Below are positions 27,798 to 37,041 of a DNA stretch of 64,000 nucleotides, piece after piece. Below the pieces are notes generated by a model. The model searched no databases. It had not been told where the DNA came from and was given only the letters and a program-made list of their open reading frames with translations. The number at the start of each line of letters is the position of its first letter. Position 1 is the stretch's first letter. Both the position numbers and the translations under genes were made by a program. Source of the DNA: Anabaena sp. FACHB-1237 (lineage in GTDB: Bacteria > Cyanobacteriota > Cyanobacteriia > Cyanobacteriales > Nostocaceae); the NCBI RefSeq assembly GCF_014696225.1, contig NZ_JACJPV010000021.1:1-64000 (forward strand), in the 5' to 3' direction.

Positions 27798-29306
27798 TTA
27801 ATAATCTGATTTTAACTGAGAAAATAGCTGTTGCCAATCTCTGGAAGTGACATTATTTTCACCTTCTTTAACTTCAAAAGTGAGATTAACAGCTTGGGGA
27901 TATTGTAAAGATGCAACACAAAGATCAGCTACATCATCACGGCTAATTTTACCTTTAATATGATCACCTTGATCACAAATCAATTCCTTACCTCCTGGGT
28001 TTTCTGTTAAAGCACAAGGACGAATAATAGTATAGGGAATACGGCTATTTCTTAAACTATCTTCTCCGCGTAATTTCCAAGTTAAAATTCCTCCCAACTG
28101 ATCATTTAATCGCACTGCGGGAGGTTCTTCATCTAAATTAATTCCTGGTTTTCCGGGACGAGTGACACCAGCAGAACTAACTAATACAAACTGTGGTAAA
28201 ATGTCATCTTGATATGCTGTAATTGTTGCTATTTCCAGGCGAAAAATTCCTGGTGAAAATTGTGGGTTTAACACTCCATCATATTCAAATTTACTTAACA
28301 TTAATTGCAAAGAGCAAATTTTTTGAGTATCTATTGATGGGCATTCCTTAACAGTTTTAGCGCGAAATACAGGGACTAAATCTTGAAAAGGGATGTAAAT
28401 ATCTAACCAAGTATCTGCAACAGTATTAAACCCAAAAGCATAACCAATACCATCCCAAGTAGACTCTGTGCGTAAAAATATTTTATAACGTTGGCCATCA
28501 CCTTTAACTTTTAATTTTATTCCTTGATATTTGGATAAATCAAGAGTTGGTGTAAAATTCCTAGTTCTGACAGAAGCAAAACCTCCGGAATTGGCAATGG
28601 AAACATTACCTGTAAATAATGCAGTATTAGCAGTAATTTGTAAGCTACTGTTACTCACTCCTCCCATTACCACATCATCTAAAGCTCCCCAAATATTTTG
28701 ATAGATGCTTTTTTGTTGATCATCTAATTGAGTAAAATCGAAGATGGTTTTTTCATTAGTTTTAATTAAATATTTAGATGCTGCTTCTACAAGATTTTTT
28801 ACACCTTGATATTCTACATTTTCGGGAGTATCTCCTACAATCTCTGGCTGATAAAATTTCACACCTTGATAATATTTATCACGGTTTGGAGTATCTCCTG
28901 CCACTGGTTGAACTTTAACAGAAGTACAACAAATTACCCCTTGAATATTATGCATTACTAAACTTGTTAAAGTTTCTGGTTTTGTGATATCTCCTAATAC
29001 TAAATCAACATCATCATTGAGAACTGCACGAGATTTTTCAATATCTCTTACTAAACAGCGTACTTGATAACCTTGAGATATTAATTTCTTAACCACGCGT
29101 TTACCAACTCCACCAGTTGCACCTGCTACAAGAATTACAGACATATTTTTAGGTAATTTTGCTTGATTTTGATGTATTTGAGGACGAGATTTGATGAAAA
29201 CATTGATGAGATTATCTATCCAGTTTAAGGGAGGAAATACCTCAAAGTAAATGAGAGTTTTCAGAAATCGGCATAAATTCCATTGAGAATTGTTGTTATT
29301 TTGCAT
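27798..29306 (-). CDS. NAD(P)-binding (atypical SDR) protein with inserted CIA30 domain
   Basis: 502 residues. After an N-terminal extension of about 50 residues, a Rossmann fold starts at VILVAGATGGVGKRVVKKLI. Around residue 185 a CIA30 (complex I intermediate-associated protein 30) domain is inserted (FDFTQLDD...WGALDDVVMGGVSNSS...GGFASVRTRNF), ending near 380. The chain then returns to the SDR fold (LVSSAGVTRPG, SRIPYTIIRPCALTENPGG). This split architecture is known from cyanobacteria and plants; function is unproven, perhaps photosynthetic complex assembly. Divergent from the HugZ-like gene. Confidence 0.87.
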   Translation of the reverse strand: MQNNNNSQWNLCRFLKTLIYFEVFPPLNWIDNLINVFIKSRPQIHQNQAKLPKNMSVILVAGATGGVGKRVVKKLISQGYQVRCLVRDIEKSRAVLNDDVDLVLGDITKPETLTSLVMHNIQGVICCTSVKVQPVAGDTPNRDKYYQGVKFYQPEIVGDTPENVEYQGVKNLVEAASKYLIKTNEKTIFDFTQLDDQQKSIYQNIWGALDDVVMGGVSNSSLQITANTALFTGNVSIANSGGFASVRTRNFTPTLDLSKYQGIKLKVKGDGQRYKIFLRTESTWDGIGYAFGFNTVADTWLDIYIPFQDLVPVFRAKTVKECPSIDTQKICSLQLMLSKFEYDGVLNPQFSPGIFRLEIATITAYQDDILPQFVLVSSAGVTRPGKPGINLDEEPPAVRLNDQLGGILTWKLRGEDSLRNSRIPYTIIRPCALTENPGGKELICDQGDHIKGKISRDDVADLCVASLQYPQAVNLTFEVKEGENNVTSRDWQQLFSQLKSDY

Positions 29307-29367
29307 AAGTGTTTGCTATAATCCCGAAAGTGATGGTCAATATCCCTAATTTAATAATAACCTGATT

Positions 29368-29868
29368 ATGAGTCAAATTGCCCAAGCTCAAGCTGAATAT
29401 GAGCAGTTTCCCCAGGAGTTTAGGAGTATAATGATTAGTACCGTGAATAAGGACGGTATTCCTAATAGTAGTTATTCTCCTTTTGTCATGGATGATAAAT
29501 ATAATATTTATATCTATGTCAGTGGTTTAGCTACTCACACTCAAAATCTGGAAGTTAATCCATCTTTAAGTGTGTTATTTATTGATGATGAGAGTAAAAC
29601 TAAGGAAATTTTTGCTCGCAGAAGATTAACTTTCGATTGTACAGCAATTTTACTGGAAAAGGAAACTGAAGCATGGCAAAAAATTGTAGATCAGTTTCAT
29701 GTTAGGTTTGGAGATATCATAGAAGTTTTAAGGGGTTTACCTGATTTTAGAATTTTTCAACTTAAACCTTATAGCGGTAGGTTTGTAAGAGGTTTTGGTG
29801 CTGTTTACCCTGTAAATAGTGATAACATTCACCAACTTTTAGAACTTAATCAACAGTCCATTGTATAA
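29368..29868 (+). CDS. HugZ-family pyridoxamine-phosphate-oxidase-fold protein
   Basis: 166 residues. A split-barrel flavin/heme-binding fold: FRSIMISTVNKDGIPNSSYSPFV, THTQNLEVNPSLSVLFIDDE, ARRRLTFDCTA and FRIFQLKPYSGRFVRGFGAVY. The C-terminal GR.V.GFG pattern is typical of HugZ-like heme-utilisation proteins rather than PdxH. Likely role in heme binding or degradation. It ends with a duplicated short TTGTATAACTTT sequence, and a REP hairpin follows. Confidence 0.88.
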   Translation: MSQIAQAQAEYEQFPQEFRSIMISTVNKDGIPNSSYSPFVMDDKYNIYIYVSGLATHTQNLEVNPSLSVLFIDDESKTKEIFARRRLTFDCTAILLEKETEAWQKIVDQFHVRFGDIIEVLRGLPDFRIFQLKPYSGRFVRGFGAVYPVNSDNIHQLLELNQQSIV

Positions 29869-29889
29869 CTTTTTTGTATAACTTTCAAC

Positions 29890-29921
29890 ATCCCCGACTT
29901 CTTAAAGCAGTCGGGGATCTG
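29890..29921. repeat. REP-like hairpin (GATCCCCGACTTCTT family)
   Basis: ATCCCCGACTTCTT...AGTCGGGGATCTG, between the HugZ and GHL10 genes. Same family as 24420-24453 and 58006-58040; may terminate the upstream gene. Confidence 0.8.
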
Positions 29922-29940
29922 TAACTAAGGTAATAAATAG

Positions 29941-31128
29941 ATGAATAATATGTTGATAAGTTGGCATAGAACATATCAGAGAACAGGATTTTTCGCTATG
30001 ATCTTAGTTTTCAGTATGATCATAGGAATTACATTTTCTGCACCATTACAAGCTAAATTATCCAATAAAAATATTACCTCTTCAGAAATACGAGGAGTAT
30101 GGTTAACTAATATTGATAGTGATGTTTTATTTGATAGCGATCGCTTAAAAAATAGTTTACAACAATTACGTAAATTTAAGTTTAATACTGTTTATCCCAC
30201 TGTGTGGAATTGGGGTTATACTTTATATCCTAGCAAAGTTGCAGATCAGGAAATTGGTATAGCATTAGATCCCACTCCAGGATTGCAAAATCGTGATATG
30301 TTGCAAGAGGTAATTAATGAAGGACACAAACAAAAATTAACAGTAATTCCCTGGTTTGAATTTGGTTTTATGTCCCCTGCCGATTCATTATTAGCCAAAA
30401 AACATCCTGATTGGTTAACCAGTCGTAGTGATGGTACAAACATAGTTAAAGAAGGAATTCATGATCGAGTTTGGTTAAACCCTTTTCATCCAGAGGTACA
30501 AAAATTCATTGAAGATTTAATTGTAGAAATTGTCAGCAATTATAATATTGATGGCATACAATTTGATGATCATTTTGGTCTACCTTCAGAATTAGGTTAT
30601 GATTTCTACACCACTAATTTATATAAACTAGAAAATAATGGTAAATTACCGCCAAAAGACTCCAAAGATCCTCAATGGGTAAAATGGAGAACAGATAAAA
30701 TTACAGAATATATGAAACGAGTTTTTGCAGCTATTAAAAAGAATAATAAAAATTGTATAGTTTCCGTAGCACCAAACCCTCAAAGATTTTCTTATGAATA
30801 CTTTTTAGCAGATTGGCAAAAATGGGAAAGAATGGGATTAATAGAAGATTTAGTATTACAAGTTTATCGTAATGATTTAAAAGTATTTACCAGTGAATTA
30901 GCATATCCAGAAGTCCAAGCGGCAAAAAAACATATTCCTGTGAGTATTGGTATTTTAGCTGGTTTAAAAAATCGTTCTGTACCTATGACACAAATTCAAA
31001 GTCAGGTAGAAAAAGTCCGGGACCAAAAATTTGCGGGTATTTCTTTCTTCTACTATGAAACTCTTTGGAATATCAGCAAAGAAAAAGCACAAAAACGTCA
31101 ACAAACCTGGCAGAAAATATTAAAGTGA
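29941..31128 (+). CDS. Secreted glycoside hydrolase-like protein (GHL10/DUF187)
   Basis: 395 residues. A signal peptide (residues about 15-40, FFAMILVFSMIIGITFSAP) is followed by a TIM-barrel domain with IRGVWLTNIDSDVLFD, FNTVYPTVWNWGYTLYPS, LTVIPWFEFGF, VWLNPFHPEVQKFI and IDGIQFDDHFGLPSELGYD. These are the features of the glycosyl hydrolase-like 10 family, which includes peptidoglycan-related hydrolases. The Asp pair in QFDDHF is a candidate catalytic or substrate-binding site. Likely periplasmic or cell-wall associated. Confidence 0.9.
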   Translation: MNNMLISWHRTYQRTGFFAMILVFSMIIGITFSAPLQAKLSNKNITSSEIRGVWLTNIDSDVLFDSDRLKNSLQQLRKFKFNTVYPTVWNWGYTLYPSKVADQEIGIALDPTPGLQNRDMLQEVINEGHKQKLTVIPWFEFGFMSPADSLLAKKHPDWLTSRSDGTNIVKEGIHDRVWLNPFHPEVQKFIEDLIVEIVSNYNIDGIQFDDHFGLPSELGYDFYTTNLYKLENNGKLPPKDSKDPQWVKWRTDKITEYMKRVFAAIKKNNKNCIVSVAPNPQRFSYEYFLADWQKWERMGLIEDLVLQVYRNDLKVFTSELAYPEVQAAKKHIPVSIGILAGLKNRSVPMTQIQSQVEKVRDQKFAGISFFYYETLWNISKEKAQKRQQTWQKILK

Positions 31129-31574
31129 ATCAAAATTACTCCTTTACAAAAATTTGTATGAAAAAACTTTGCGATCGCGTATCCTATAATCGGACTCTAA
31201 TTTAGAAATTATCACACTTGCTGATTTCTTTGTTAATTAATCATTGGCAAAATCTAACGTTGCTGACTAAATAAAATCAAAACTTAGAACAATTTACCAC
31301 AAGTTTCAATTTACTTCTATGACTTACGTCACACTATCAGCAACGCCAGATTTTATCTACTTCAATTGTCCGTTTAAAAGACTTGATTTAATTATTACAC
31401 AAGTTTTTAACTTTTAAGAGGATGTTTTAAAAGTATTGGGCGAATATCATAAGGCTTATGCCACGCTGCGCTATTCCTACTACACAAACCCAGGGTTTTG
31501 TCTGTGTGCAAGATAAACCGCGATTTCTAATCGCCGATTTTAGTATTAATTTAGACTTTACAAACATCCTCTAA
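31129..31574. other. Gene-free stretch
   Basis: A HIP1-type GCGATCGCG occurs at about 31171. No ORF, MITE or tRNA was recognised. The sequence CAACGTTAGATTTTG-like and AACGCCAGATTTT blocks (about 31250 and 31340) may be remnants of an inverted repeat. Confidence 0.35.
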
Positions 31575-31793
31575 TTAATCATCATCCCATGCTTCTACCG
31601 CTAATAAATCTCCGATGGTATCTTGCATAGTAAAATCGAAGTCTAACAGTTCTTTTTTCCAGTGTGGCCACTTATCTTCACAAAGGAAGGCAATTTTCCA
31701 GATTTTATCTGTAGGCTTGATAATGTTTGATTCTACGAGTGATTGCACTTTGTGTTGCAATTCCACCATAGGGTGAATTACTTTCTGAGTCAT
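31575..31793 (-). CDS. DUF4327-family protein
   Basis: 72 residues from ATG 31793 (MTQKVIHPMVELQHKVQSLV). An upstream ATG at 31826 would add 11 residues not typical of the family. The compact sequence KIWKIAFLCEDKWPHWKKELLDFDFTMQDTIGDLL and the acidic end EAWDDD match the small cyanobacterial DUF4327 family. Soluble; function unknown. Confidence 0.78.
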   Translation of the reverse strand: MTQKVIHPMVELQHKVQSLVESNIIKPTDKIWKIAFLCEDKWPHWKKELLDFDFTMQDTIGDLLAVEAWDDD

Positions 31794-32311
31794 AACTGCA
31801 ATGTATTTGTGTTTTTTATTATGCAAATGCTTGATTAAAACTGCTTTCCATTTGCCAATTTTTGTCAGTGCGTAGGGCGCAGTATTATTTTGGTAAAGCT
31901 AGTCTTAACTATTTCAGTTTATCACAACTTTGGAAAAACAGTTGTTAAGAATTGGATTTTGAGAAGGTTAGTTTTAGTAGTCATTTACTACTGCCAACTA
32001 TTATAGCATAGTTTTTGATTTAATCAAGGGTTTTGTGAAAAAATTTTTCCTGGTTTCTAGGAAATTACAACAGCAAGACTATCAATATTGCAATATATTT
32101 TGTATCTTATTCACACATAATAAAGAGTATTAAAGTATTTTTGCAAAGATTATATCTAGTTTTATGACCCTGTTTTCTGCTAACTATATGTAGTAAAAGG
32201 ATTATCATATTAATTAGTTAAAAGTTTTACTGAATTTTTATCAGTAAAATTGATGTTTAGAGTTGTCACAACATTATTTTAATAGCTCTAAATATGATAA
32301 TTAATCTATTT

Positions 32312-32430
32312 AGGACTTGCGTAAGTGTCATAGCAAAAATATGTTGTGATGTGTATTATAAGGCATAAACTCTGTAAATAAACAGATTATGCCAGACGCA
32401 CCCTATCAATATAGGAATTGCGTAAGTCTT
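32312..32430 (+). mobile_element. MITE family C copy (short form)
   Basis: Bounded by AGGACTTGCGTAAGTGTCA and TTGCGTAAGTCTT, the inverted termini shared with 46514-46661 and 53458-53605. About 119 bp. The rest of the gene-free interval 31794-32460 shows no further feature apart from AT-rich sequence. Confidence 0.75.
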
Positions 32431-32460
32431 GCTATTGTATCAATCTTCCGCTGAGAAATT

Positions 32461-33300
32461 ATGGCTAATCGTGTTTCTAGTTCTAATATATCTCTTTGGC
32501 TAAAGTTAATTGGGATTATCTGCCTGTTGTCATTCTTTGTAGATTTTATATTTCTGTTATTTCCGTTTCGACCCACTGATAAACTATGGCAAATTGGTTT
32601 AGTTAGAAATGTGGTAGATCGTGGTATTGTTCCTTTAGTTGGGTTAGGAATAATGATGATTGCATACTGGTTTGATGGTCTTACTCACAGTAATCGTAGT
32701 TCAAGGTTAAATTTAAAAAGGTTAAATTTCAAAGTACCAGTATTTATCCTATCCAGTATTTTAGGTTTGATGTTTTTACTGATGGTTCCTTTACACTTAA
32801 ATAATGTTAATCAAGTCAAGGTTCAAGCATTGCAACGTTATACTCAAGAAAGTAATCAGTTAGAAGCGCAAGTTCAAAAAAAGTTACAGGAAATTCAAAG
32901 CCAGTTAACTAATGAACAAATAAAAGCGAATTTAGATAAGCAGAGACTTGAATTAAAAGAACAGTTATCTACTCAGTTAAACGAATTGATTAAAGATGAG
33001 CAAAAGTATAATCAAGCTCTGAATAATAATCAATTGCCAGAAGTGCAGAGAAAGTTACTTGAGGAATATAAAACAAATCCTAGAGTCTTAGATAATTTTA
33101 TTGCCCAACAAACCAATCCTGAACAGTTAGCACAACAAAGAATTACACAAATTAGATCACAAAAAGAAGAACGTTTGAACAAGACTCAAGAGGATGCTTC
33201 CAAGGAGTTAAGAATTAGTATTAACAGTATATTGTTGTCCATTGGTTATATCCTAATTGGTTGGACAGGGCTAAAAAGTTTACGAGTTGGTAGTAATTAA
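32461..33300 (+). CDS. HpsJ-like membrane protein with coiled coil
   Basis: 279 residues. Three hydrophobic helices in the N-terminal half (LIGIICLLSFFVDFIFLLF, GIVPLVGLGIMMIAYWF, FILSSILGLMFLLMVPL), then a Gln/Glu/Lys-rich coiled coil of about 110 residues (about 125-240), then a last helix (SILLSIGYILIGWTGL). The layout and the N-terminal VVDRGIVPLVGL block fit the HpsJ-like family linked to exopolysaccharide secretion in filamentous cyanobacteria. The assignment is from memory of the family and moderate. Confidence 0.6.
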   Translation: MANRVSSSNISLWLKLIGIICLLSFFVDFIFLLFPFRPTDKLWQIGLVRNVVDRGIVPLVGLGIMMIAYWFDGLTHSNRSSRLNLKRLNFKVPVFILSSILGLMFLLMVPLHLNNVNQVKVQALQRYTQESNQLEAQVQKKLQEIQSQLTNEQIKANLDKQRLELKEQLSTQLNELIKDEQKYNQALNNNQLPEVQRKLLEEYKTNPRVLDNFIAQQTNPEQLAQQRITQIRSQKEERLNKTQEDASKELRISINSILLSIGYILIGWTGLKSLRVGSN

Positions 33301-33520
33301 AGTTACTAAAATAGGCGATTGTAAATCGCGTCTACACAGACAAGAACTACATACGCAGTTATAGTATATTGAAATATATACTGATACAAAGTATATAAAG
33401 TATATAAAGTTTTATGCGTAGAGGTAAAATGTATTCGCCTATAGATCACTTTTTCAAAATCCTGGGAAACTAAAATTAGCAACTCAGTAGTTACCAGTTA
33501 ATTACCAGTGAGAAAAATCA

Positions 33521-33847
33521 ATGTTTTCTATATTATATACTTACTCACAACAGATAGATATTGCGGCTTGTATTGAGTCAGCGATGTTATCTGATGATAT
33601 AATTGTGGTAGGCTCATCTAGTGGAGATAGTGGCGATCGCACCTTAGAAAATACTCATCCTTATCCTGTTCGCGTTGTGGAAGATCCTTTTGAAAATCAT
33701 GGTAAACAGCGCGTCTGGGTGTTAGAATCTATTATTACCAAATATGACTTAAATGTTATATATCTAGCTAAGAAAGAGAGTTTAGGTTGTTTTGAACAAG
33801 AGAAATTAATCACAAGTATATGTAAAAAAGGAGATGAGATTTGCTAA
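33521..33847 (+). pseudogene. Truncated family 2 glycosyltransferase remnant
   Basis: Residues 1-70 read like the start of a GT2 (GT-A fold) glycosyltransferase: SILYTYSQQIDIAACIESAM, DDIIVVGSSSGDSGDRTLE, PVRVVEDPFENHGKQR. The usual D.D/DADE metal-binding region that should follow around residue 85-90 is absent and the frame runs into unrelated sequence. The variant SSSGDSGDRTLE, in place of a compact SSSSDRTLE-type motif, coincides with a HIP1 octamer. Overlaps the start of the DUF502 gene by 7 bp. Probably non-functional. Confidence 0.6.
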
Positions 33848-34521
33848 TTGAGAAGATAAAGCAGGACTTAAAAAATGATTTGATAGCTGGGTTATTAGTG
33901 GTAATTCCCTTAGCAACTACGATCTGGTTAACAATTACTATAGCAGATTGGGTAATTGATTTTTTAACTAGAATACCTAAACAGTTAAACCCCTTTGATG
34001 GCTTAAATCCAATTTTAGTGAATGTGCTCAATTTTCTGGTAGGATTAACTGTACCACTATTAAGTATTTTAGTGATTGGCTTAATGGCTAGAAACATCGT
34101 GGGAAGATGGCTCTTAGATGTGGGAGAAAGACTATTACAAGCTATTCCCCTAGCTGGCCAAGTGTATAAAACCCTGAAACAACTATTAGAAACATTACTA
34201 AAAGATTCTAATGGAAAATTCAACCGTGTGGTATTAGTAGAGTATCCACGTCGAGGAGTATGGGCGATCGCATTTGTAACAGGATCAATAAGCAATGAAA
34301 TTCAAAATCAAATGTCAGTTCCCGTATTAAGTGTATTTGTTCCTACTACACCTAATCCAACGACGGGATGGTACACAGTAGTACCAGTGGATGAGGTAGT
34401 TAATTTATCAATATCTGTAGAAGATGCTTTTAAAATAGTAGTATCTGGCGGTATTGTAGCTCCCAATTCACAAATTATACCAGAAGGAGCTTTAGCAGTC
34501 AGGAGTGAGGAGTCAGGATAA
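33841..34521 (+). CDS. DUF502-family membrane protein
   Basis: 226 residues from a TTG start. The start is supported by AGGAG seven bases upstream (33829-33833) and by the family N-terminus LKNDLIAGLLVVIPLATTIWL. Two transmembrane segments (about 15-38 and 60-82), then the conserved LLQAIPLAGQVYKTLKQL, RVVLVEYPRRGVWAIAFVTG and VFVPTTPNPTTGWY. DUF502 proteins are widespread inner-membrane proteins without a settled function. Here the gene precedes nusB and ftsY, all in the same direction. Confidence 0.92.
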   Translation: MLIEKIKQDLKNDLIAGLLVVIPLATTIWLTITIADWVIDFLTRIPKQLNPFDGLNPILVNVLNFLVGLTVPLLSILVIGLMARNIVGRWLLDVGERLLQAIPLAGQVYKTLKQLLETLLKDSNGKFNRVVLVEYPRRGVWAIAFVTGSISNEIQNQMSVPVLSVFVPTTPNPTTGWYTVVPVDEVVNLSISVEDAFKIVVSGGIVAPNSQIIPEGALAVRSEESG

Positions 34522-34587
34522 GGAATTTTTACCTCACTCAAATTCCGTACTTGGCAAACCACAATATACCATAGAATAAATCTTACT

Positions 34588-35229
34588 ATGCAAAAACGTA
34601 AACCTCAACAAATAGCCAGGGAGTTGGCGCTTTTAAGTCTCAGTCAACTACCAGTTAGCACGAAAAAACTAGAAAATTTATCAGATGAGCAATTGGTGTC
34701 TAAACTAGTATTAGGTGCGGTAAGAACCTTGACATTGGAAGTGCAGGATACCTTAAATAATGCAGCAGGTGAACTACAAAGAAGTAATGATAAATTATTA
34801 AGTAGTGAAACGAGAGCGTCAGACTTAAATACAGCCAGAGCAATGTTAAAAGAAGCGATCGCACATACACAAACAGCAATAAATCAATTAGGATCATCAG
34901 TAGATTTTCCTGAGCTTATACAGTTAGCGAACCAAGATAGGGAAGTTCGTAATTATGCCAAGGAGATTATCATTACCGTTAATGAAAATCGGAGTATGAT
35001 AGATCAATATATTGCTCATGGTTTGGTAGATTGGCAAGTAGCCAGACTAGCACAAATTGATAGAGATATTTTACAAATAGCAGTGGCGGAAATGAAGTTT
35101 ATGAATGTTCCTAATAGTATCGCCATTAATGAAGCTGTGGAATTATCTAAACGGTATAGTGGAGAAGATGGACATCGTTTTATTAATGGTGTACTCCGTC
35201 GAGTTAGTGAACAAAAACAAATAGCTTAG
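34588..35229 (+). CDS. nusB: Transcription antitermination factor NusB
   Basis: 213 residues; the long cyanobacterial form with an extended middle. N-terminal [19 protein letters not shown] and C-terminal [13 protein letters not shown]...[29 protein letters not shown] are the NusB core. It binds boxA RNA with NusE (S10) to promote rRNA antitermination. Followed 101 bp later by ftsY in the same direction, a common cyanobacterial neighbour pair. Confidence 0.95.
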   Translation: MQKRKPQQIARELALLSLSQLPVSTKKLENLSDEQLVSKLVLGAVRTLTLEVQDTLNNAAGELQRSNDKLLSSETRASDLNTARAMLKEAIAHTQTAINQLGSSVDFPELIQLANQDREVRNYAKEIIITVNENRSMIDQYIAHGLVDWQVARLAQIDRDILQIAVAEMKFMNVPNSIAINEAVELSKRYSGEDGHRFINGVLRRVSEQKQIA

Positions 35230-35330
35230 AAATTGATAATTGACAATTAATAATTGTTAATTATCATGAATTAATATGATCAAATTCTGCCCATTGTCTC
35301 ATTGTATTCTCTAGTTATATTAACACGAAA

Positions 35331-36836
35331 ATGACTTTTAACTGGTTTCGTCGTCCCAATAATGAATCTCCTGAACAAAATCAAGAAAATCAAGTGGAAA
35401 ATTCTATTGTAGAAGAAAATGCACCCGCAGAAACTACAATAGATACTGCTGACTTATTAGCATTTGCCAAAGCTGCTTATAAAAATATTCAAGAAAAACA
35501 AGAACAAAAAGAAACAGAAGAAACTACCACAGACACAGTTGAAAATGTGGAAAATTTAGTTATTGAAGAAATTACAACAGTAGAAAATATAGAAACAACA
35601 GTTGCAGAAATTAGTGGAGAAACTGTAGAGAAAGTTGTAGAAATAACCCAAGAAATAGTTGAAGCAGAAATATCCGCACCAAAATCATTTTTAGAACGTG
35701 CAGCAGCAGAACAACAAGCTAAACAAGAAAGACTAATTGCGACTGCTATAGATGAAACTGTAGAACCTATTGTAGAAGTTGTACAAGAAAGATTAACAAC
35801 TAGCATATCTACAGATACATCTGAATTGGTATTTGATGATGGGTTTGTATGGTCAGCAGAGGTTTTAGCAGCCCAAGGTAGAAAAGCGGAAGATATTTCC
35901 ATAGAAGAAATTACTTGGCTGAAAAAATTGCGTCAAGGCTTAGATAAAACTAGACGTAGTGTTTTAAATCAACTCAAGGCAATAGTTGGACAAGGACCAC
36001 TTAACCAAGCAGCAGTTACAGAAATTGAAGCATTATTACTGCAAGCTGATGTGGGAGTAGAAGCAACCGATTATATTATTAATGCTCTTCAAAAGAAATT
36101 ACGAGAAGAAGTTACACCTCCAGAACAGGCGATCGCTTATCTGAAAACCATTCTTCGTGATATGCTAGACACACCTATCCAAAAAGCTACTAAACGAAGT
36201 TTTGCACCGGAAAAAGAGACCCTTAACATCTGGTTAATGACAGGAGTAAACGGCGCAGGTAAAACCACAACCATCGGTAAAATAGCCCATCTTGCCCAAA
36301 AATCAGGTTATAAATGTCTTATTGGTGCTGCAGATACATTCCGCGCTGCTGCCGTAGAACAAGTGAAAGTGTGGGGAGGAAGAAGCGGAGTAGAAGTTAT
36401 TGCTAATCCTGGTAAAAACACTGATCCTGCTGCTGTAGTTTTTGATGCTATTGTTGCAGCCCAAGCCAGAGAAACCGAACTATTGTTAATTGATACCGCA
36501 GGAAGGCTACAAAATAAGAAAAACCTGATGGATGAACTTAGTAAGGTGAGAAAAATCATTGATAAAAAAGCCCCAAATGCTCACATTGAATCTTTATTAG
36601 TGCTTGATGCAACGCTGGGACAAAATGGGATCAGGCAGGCCGAAGTATTTTCTCAAGCGGCTAAACTTAGTGGTGTGGTGTTAACTAAGTTAGATGGTAC
36701 AGCTAAGGGTGGAGTAGCCTTAGCGGTAGTACAACAGTTAGGTTTACCCATTCGTTTTATCGGTGCTGGTGAAGGAATAGAGGATCTTCGTCCCTTTTCT
36801 AGTTATGAGTTTGTGGAAGCATTATTGAGTGATTAA
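35331..36836 (+). CDS. ftsY: Signal recognition particle receptor FtsY
   Basis: 501 residues. Residues 1-190 are an acidic Glu/Val/Thr-rich A domain, poorly conserved and probably disordered. The NG domain follows: G1 GVNGAGKTTTIGKIA, DTFRAAAVEQ, DTAGRLQNK (G3), TKLDGTAKGG (G4) and GAGEGIEDLRPFSSYEFVEAL at the end. GTPase receptor that docks ribosome-SRP complexes at the membrane. Downstream are a deleted MITE and a shared terminator with psbA. Confidence 0.97.
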   Translation: MTFNWFRRPNNESPEQNQENQVENSIVEENAPAETTIDTADLLAFAKAAYKNIQEKQEQKETEETTTDTVENVENLVIEEITTVENIETTVAEISGETVEKVVEITQEIVEAEISAPKSFLERAAAEQQAKQERLIATAIDETVEPIVEVVQERLTTSISTDTSELVFDDGFVWSAEVLAAQGRKAEDISIEEITWLKKLRQGLDKTRRSVLNQLKAIVGQGPLNQAAVTEIEALLLQADVGVEATDYIINALQKKLREEVTPPEQAIAYLKTILRDMLDTPIQKATKRSFAPEKETLNIWLMTGVNGAGKTTTIGKIAHLAQKSGYKCLIGAADTFRAAAVEQVKVWGGRSGVEVIANPGKNTDPAAVVFDAIVAAQARETELLLIDTAGRLQNKKNLMDELSKVRKIIDKKAPNAHIESLLVLDATLGQNGIRQAEVFSQAAKLSGVVLTKLDGTAKGGVALAVVQQLGLPIRFIGAGEGIEDLRPFSSYEFVEALLSD

Positions 36837-36867
36837 TTGCGGAGTATAGGGAGTACGGATAAAATTA

Positions 36868-36937
36868 TAAGCTAATGTTACAGTAGCACAAGCATCTTGC
36901 TTGTATTAATTATTCAAGTTAAAGGCACAACAGCTTA
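36868..36937 (+). mobile_element. MITE family A, internally deleted copy (70 bp)
   Basis: Starts TAAGCTAATGTTACAGTAGC and ends GCACAACAGCTTA. The ~33-bp GCAGCACTCACTG...CCTGAA segment present in full copies is missing, while the termini and the ACAAGCA hairpin are kept. Confidence 0.85.
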
Positions 36938-36972
36938 TTCTTTATTCTCACTCTGCAATGACTACCCAAACA

Positions 36973-37003
36973 AAAATACCCCCCATTGCTGGAGGGTATT
37001 TTT
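36973..37003. terminator. Bidirectional terminator between ftsY and psbA
   Basis: AAAATACCCCCC / GGAGGGTATTTT with T-runs on both strands, located 39 bp from the psbA stop codon and 137 bp from the ftsY stop. It can serve both convergent genes. Confidence 0.85.
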
Positions 37004-37041
37004 TATTTATTGCTTTGCTTAATTCAAGCTAAAACCAGGTA

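Noticed and set aside
35489..35902. 137-residue Ser/Val-rich ORF antisense to ftsY
   Set aside because: Mirror of the repetitive acidic A-domain codons of ftsY.
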